44,059 nucleotides of DNA, taken from contig CAZZCU010000019.1 of NCBI GenBank assembly GCA_964652825.1, positions 1 through 44,059 of the forward strand. The letters are read 5' to 3'. The notes beneath the pieces are model-generated. The model did not search any database. It was given only the letters and a program-made list of their open reading frames with translations, and was not told the origin of the DNA. This document shows, in pieces, positions 40,961-44,059 of the stretch. The DNA is from CAZZCU01 sp964652825 (lineage in GTDB: Bacteria; Bdellovibrionota_B; Oligoflexia; Oligoflexales; CAZZCU01). How positions within the stretch are numbered: position 1 is the stretch's first letter; each line of letters opens with the position of its first letter. The position numbers and the translations under genes are program-made.

Positions 40961-42607
40961 ATGCGAACGTCGAATAAATCTTTAAACACGATCAGCCTCA
41001 TCACTATGCTTGGGGTATTGTTAGGTGGTTGTTTGCCTGGACGCCAACACCTGTCCTTGCGCAACAAAAGTGGTAGCGCCGCCATCAACCAGACGCCACC
41101 AATATCCTCTGGTAATCAAACTCGCCAGGATATCGAGCCCTATAAACCGAACCGACAGTTTGGGGTCTTTGATCAAAAATATGACTTTGTCAAAGACGGC
41201 AGGACCACGGCGGCGGCATTAGCCGAGCGTTTTCCCGTGCATGCCGATGAACAATCGGAAGTCGCGGTATTGGAAACCGGAGCTGATTTTCTGGCAGCGC
41301 GACTTGATCTCCTCGATTCAGCGCAAAAGACCGTCGATATCCAACTGCTAGTTTGGCATGGCGATGAAGCCGGCTGGAAGTTGACCGAAAAAATTCTCGA
41401 ACTTAAAGCACGCGGCGTCAATGTGCGCTTGATCGTTGATCCGGTCAACAACATCGAGCGTGAGGCACAGTCGATGTTTTTTAAGATGAAGCAATCAGGC
41501 ATTCATGTCGAAGGCTGGGAAACACTTTATCTTTATGTCCTCAACATGTACCGACCAAGCGACGATTTCACCAGCTTTGTCGATGAAGGTAATCGCCGTT
41601 ATCACGAGAAAATGTTTATTGTCGATGCCGGGACAGACAACGCGCAAGCCATTGTCGGCGGCACGAATATCGGGAATAAATACTATCGCCTTGATCCACG
41701 CAAACCTTTGGAAATGTGGCGTGACAAAGACGTGATTGTGCGAGGACCGATCGTTACCGATATCGCGACAATGTTTGAGAATAATTTGACGGCGCTAATC
41801 GAATTCCGCAACAATAAGGCGATTTTTAATACCGAACCGATTTGGGTTTGGGTCAACTACGCCCGCAATATCTTAAAACTTGATCCGATGCGCGTTATCG
41901 AGACACCGACGTTTGACCCGGTGGTTATCCAAAACTACAACGCCGCGCTGCAGAAACCACGCAATTTGCAGTGGAAACCAGCGACCATGCGTTATCTGCA
42001 CAGCCGCCCGCGCCTACATGAAAAATTCATTCACCGCGCCTATATTGATTTTATTGAGAGCGCCAAGAGCGAAATTCTGATTTTAAATTCATACTTCCTA
42101 CCATTACCGGAAGTACAGGTGGCGTTGCACAATGCTGTACTACGCGGCGTCAATGTTAAAATTCTGGCTAATCACAAAGACGTCAACGATCTCCCGATCG
42201 TTACCACCGCCGCACGCACCCTGTATAAGGACCTGCTGGCAGTCAATAACACAACAACTCCCAATCCAAACAACGCCAAACTCGAAATTTATGAGTGGGG
42301 CGGCGAGCCAGTCTTCAAAAACAACGAAGGCATGCACCACGGCAAGTACGCGATTTTTGATCGCACTGCTACCATTGTCGGCTCCTTCAACCTTGATCCG
42401 CGCAGCACCAACCTCAATAGCGAGTGTGTCGTTGCTTATGAAGATGTGGAACTCAGCGAAACGCTGGCGCAGGAATTTGAGCGAGAGATCGCCCCGGAAT
42501 TCAGCGAGAATATCTCCTACAGCAAAGCACTGACCTTCAATGATCCCAAAGGTTTCCTCGGCCAGATTGAGACGCTTTTGGCCGTCTCGTTTAAAGCGAA
42601 TTTTTAA
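40961..42607 (+). CDS. Phospholipase D-like lipoprotein (two HKD motifs)
   Basis: 548 residues. A lipoprotein signal (MRTSNKSLNTISLITMLGVLLGGC) places it in the envelope. Two complete HxKx4D motifs are present: HEKMFIVD (near 215) followed by IVGGTNIGN, and HGKYAIFD (near 460) followed by VGSFNLDPRSTNLNSE, so the enzyme should be active. Bacterial members include cardiolipin synthases and secreted phosphodiesterases; the lipid anchor and lack of N-terminal helices argue against a standard cardiolipin synthase. Substrate unknown. The caspase-like lipoprotein follows 94 nt later, separated by an RNA structure, and may be co-expressed. Confidence 0.88.
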   Translation: MRTSNKSLNTISLITMLGVLLGGCLPGRQHLSLRNKSGSAAINQTPPISSGNQTRQDIEPYKPNRQFGVFDQKYDFVKDGRTTAAALAERFPVHADEQSEVAVLETGADFLAARLDLLDSAQKTVDIQLLVWHGDEAGWKLTEKILELKARGVNVRLIVDPVNNIEREAQSMFFKMKQSGIHVEGWETLYLYVLNMYRPSDDFTSFVDEGNRRYHEKMFIVDAGTDNAQAIVGGTNIGNKYYRLDPRKPLEMWRDKDVIVRGPIVTDIATMFENNLTALIEFRNNKAIFNTEPIWVWVNYARNILKLDPMRVIETPTFDPVVIQNYNAALQKPRNLQWKPATMRYLHSRPRLHEKFIHRAYIDFIESAKSEILILNSYFLPLPEVQVALHNAVLRGVNVKILANHKDVNDLPIVTTAARTLYKDLLAVNNTTTPNPNNAKLEIYEWGGEPVFKNNEGMHHGKYAIFDRTATIVGSFNLDPRSTNLNSECVVAYEDVELSETLAQEFEREIAPEFSENISYSKALTFNDPKGFLGQIETLLAVSFKANF

Positions 42608-42641
42608 TTCGCACATATTTATAAATATTAAACCTGCTTTT

Positions 42642-42697
42642 ACCTCTATTTAGCTAAAGTTTTTCGGCAATCTGCCGATGAGAAAATAAATAGAGGT
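42642..42697 (+). promoter_or_regulatory. RNA stem that buries the ribosome-binding site of the caspase-like gene
   Basis: ACCTCTATTTA (42642-42652) is perfectly complementary to TAAATAGAGGT (42687-42697), an 11-bp, AU-rich stem whose second arm contains the AGAGG ribosome-binding site (ATG at 42702). The loop holds an inner hairpin CGGCA-ATC-TGCCG (42665-42677). Closed, it should block translation; AU-rich opening suggests a temperature or trans-acting switch. Confidence 0.55.
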
Positions 42698-42701
42698 CTC
42701 C

Positions 42702-43973
42702 ATGAAAATTCTTATGCAAGTCGGTGGCATTACCGCCATGGCAATCATTGTCGCTGCATGTAAGCCGCAAATGCCGGCTGCCTCCAGCCTGGCGGCACTG
42801 GATTATAACGAAACCGGCTTTATTGATGAAGCTTGCTCCGGCAGTCATGATATCGCCCGTATTTCCTCGATACGCATGGGTGCACGTACGCTAACTTTCA
42901 TTCAATCCAGCTACTGCGATACCGGCTCGAATCAAGCGGCAATGAATTTAAATGGCGCCAATAATCGCAAACCGGTTTTTATCCATTACGGTTACTACGG
43001 TAACGCTCCTGAAGACCAACTGATAGACTGGGGTCGACAGGATGCCTTAGCCTGGGCCAAACAGGATTTTCGCGTCCTTGATGTCTCACAACTTCCGATC
43101 GCCGAGGCACAAGCTAAGATTCTTGCCGATCGACGCGCCAATCCCATGGACTACGGTCGTAACAGCCACGTAGTTATCGACATCGATGCCCATGGTGGCG
43201 TCGCGGAAGATGGCAATCACCGGATTTACAGTGGCCAGGTGCAGACTGATAAGCAAGGATTTGTAAATTCACACACCACCAGCAGCATGCGTACCACGGA
43301 CGTACAAAGCGCGCTGATCGAAGGCGTCGGCCACAAGACTGGCAATATTACCTGTATCGTCCAATCATGTTATAGCGGAGCGGTAGCTCAAGAACCGGCC
43401 TTCAAAAAAATGGAAACCAGCAAAATCAATCCGCAGCAAAATCGCGTTTTCCTTTTCGGATCTTCAGCCGACTCCGTCAGTATTGCCCCAACTCAGTTTA
43501 ATGACCACGGGTACATGAGCGCGGAGGCCAGCATTGAACAAGCCACCATGACTTTGATGCAAAGCGCTAAAAAAGAAGGCTTAAAAGTCGGCGAATTCAA
43601 GAACACTTTGAAAAAGAAAAATCTGATCGTTCCCGACCTTGAAATCAGCACTGTTTATTACCCATCCTCACTGGGCGCCTCCACCGATGCTCCTCCCGGA
43701 TTTGGCGGCATAGGCGGTGCTTCGCATGATGTCAGCACCTTATGGTCTGAGGGCCCGCAAGGACCGGTTGTCGTGGGTAACGATAACGCTTTAATTCTGC
43801 CACCCGGGATTAATCCAGATAAAAGATTCTCACCAGTAAAAAGCAAAAAACAAATGGCCGATGCTTATGATAAGTGGAAGGCACCCGCTGGCGTAATCAA
43901 ACAAGGTGGTATACAAACACCCATCAAAGCAAAGGATCTGGACCGACCGGCAGCGAAGATGGAGGACGATTGA
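42702..43973 (+). CDS. Caspase-fold (clan CD) cysteine protease lipoprotein
   Basis: 423 residues. A lipoprotein signal (MKILMQVGGITAMAIIVAAC) precedes a domain with the clan CD dyad: SHVVIDIDAHGGVAEDGNH gives His164 (h-h-h-HG), and GNITCIVQSCYSGAVAQE gives Cys223 (h-h-h-x-C-x-SG). Spacing and surrounding hydrophobic strands fit caspase, legumain or gingipain-type proteases. The C-terminal 100 residues are Pro/Gly/Lys rich and probably unstructured. Substrates unknown; an envelope-located caspase-like protease is unusual. AGAGG before the ATG lies within an 11-bp stem (42642-42697). A hairpin (44012-44027) follows the stop. Confidence 0.75.
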   Translation: MKILMQVGGITAMAIIVAACKPQMPAASSLAALDYNETGFIDEACSGSHDIARISSIRMGARTLTFIQSSYCDTGSNQAAMNLNGANNRKPVFIHYGYYGNAPEDQLIDWGRQDALAWAKQDFRVLDVSQLPIAEAQAKILADRRANPMDYGRNSHVVIDIDAHGGVAEDGNHRIYSGQVQTDKQGFVNSHTTSSMRTTDVQSALIEGVGHKTGNITCIVQSCYSGAVAQEPAFKKMETSKINPQQNRVFLFGSSADSVSIAPTQFNDHGYMSAEASIEQATMTLMQSAKKEGLKVGEFKNTLKKKNLIVPDLEISTVYYPSSLGASTDAPPGFGGIGGASHDVSTLWSEGPQGPVVVGNDNALILPPGINPDKRFSPVKSKKQMADAYDKWKAPAGVIKQGGIQTPIKAKDLDRPAAKMEDD

Positions 43974-44011
43974 TTGGAGATTCTGCGCTGGGAGTAGCGA
44001 AGCTTAAACTG

Positions 44012-44027
44012 GCCCACTTAGGTGGGC
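44012..44027 (+). terminator. Probable terminator after the caspase-like gene
   Basis: GCCCAC (44012-44017) and GTGGGC (44022-44027) pair around TTAG, followed by TTCTTCCC. The T-tract is weak, so the terminator call is moderate. It lies 39 nt after the stop at 43973. Confidence 0.5.
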
Positions 44028-44059
44028 TTCTTCCCACATGTCACTTCATGACCTGAGGT

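Noticed and set aside
42615..42628. ATATTTATAAATAT palindrome after the PLD gene
   Set aside because: It is pure A/T and thermodynamically weak; no T-tract follows, so neither terminator nor operator is supported.
1..44059. CRISPR arrays, insertion sequences, integrase or transposase genes
   Set aside because: No direct-repeat arrays, terminal inverted repeats or recombinase motifs were seen anywhere in the window.

Overview
The window reads as ordinary chromosome of a Gram-negative, diderm bacterium. The best guess is Bdellovibrionota or a related 'deltaproteobacterial' lineage. This rests on several lipobox signal peptides, two DUF3015 proteins, a DUF4105 protein with a barrel-like C-terminus, a block resembling the Myxococcus Glt gliding/envelope complex (small outer-membrane barrel plus three TPR proteins and a small secreted protein), and the five-step histidine pathway pair HutF/HutG. 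GC looks close to 50 % throughout, with AT-richer stretches at about 15.4-16.7 kb and 28.6-28.7 kb. The taxonomic call is inference; there is no 16S rRNA here.

Left part (0-15.4 kb). tmRNA (minus) is followed by a decayed VOC/PhnB-like gene whose end runs into a lipoprotein alpha/beta-hydrolase. On the minus strand lie a DUF4105 protein and two tandem DUF3015 proteins. A plus-strand run follows: a membrane protein with two cyclic-nucleotide-binding domains, an alpha/beta-hydrolase that has lost its nucleophile serine, a large three-helix membrane/coiled-coil protein (DUF4175-like) and a small basic protein. After these come a membrane-bound Fe-S oxidoreductase of the HdrD/GlpC type and a catalytic/non-catalytic M16 peptidase pair.

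Middle part (15.4-28.6 kb). An XRE-type regulator plus nucleotidyltransferase-like gene (probable toxin-antitoxin or defence module) sits downstream of a translation/fatty-acid block transcribed leftwards: yceD-rpsB-tsf-pyrH-frr-rpmF-fabD. Next are a tandem GYF_2 membrane protein, a receiver-less sigma-54 activator, a glycosyltransferase with an overlapping polyprenyl-phosphate sugar phosphotransferase, a small unannotated protein with a probable TTG start, and a metzincin-like lipoprotein whose mRNA leader carries a broken tRNA-Gly 3' half.

Right part (28.7-44 kb). hutG-hutF face a five-gene Glt-like operon (minus). Beyond it are a lipoprotein with a striking Arg/Trp-rich tail, an MFS transporter without a clean start codon, a phospholipase-D-type lipoprotein, and a caspase-fold (clan CD) lipoprotein whose ribosome-binding site lies inside a perfect 11-bp RNA stem.

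The strongest leads are the RBS-sequestering stem before the caspase-like gene, the Glt-like operon, the XRE/nucleotidyltransferase pair, the cyclic-nucleotide/pseudoenzyme cluster, the tRNA-Gly remnant, and the DUF4105 start codon buried in an 11-bp terminator-like hairpin. All similarity statements come from reading motifs by eye; no search was run.
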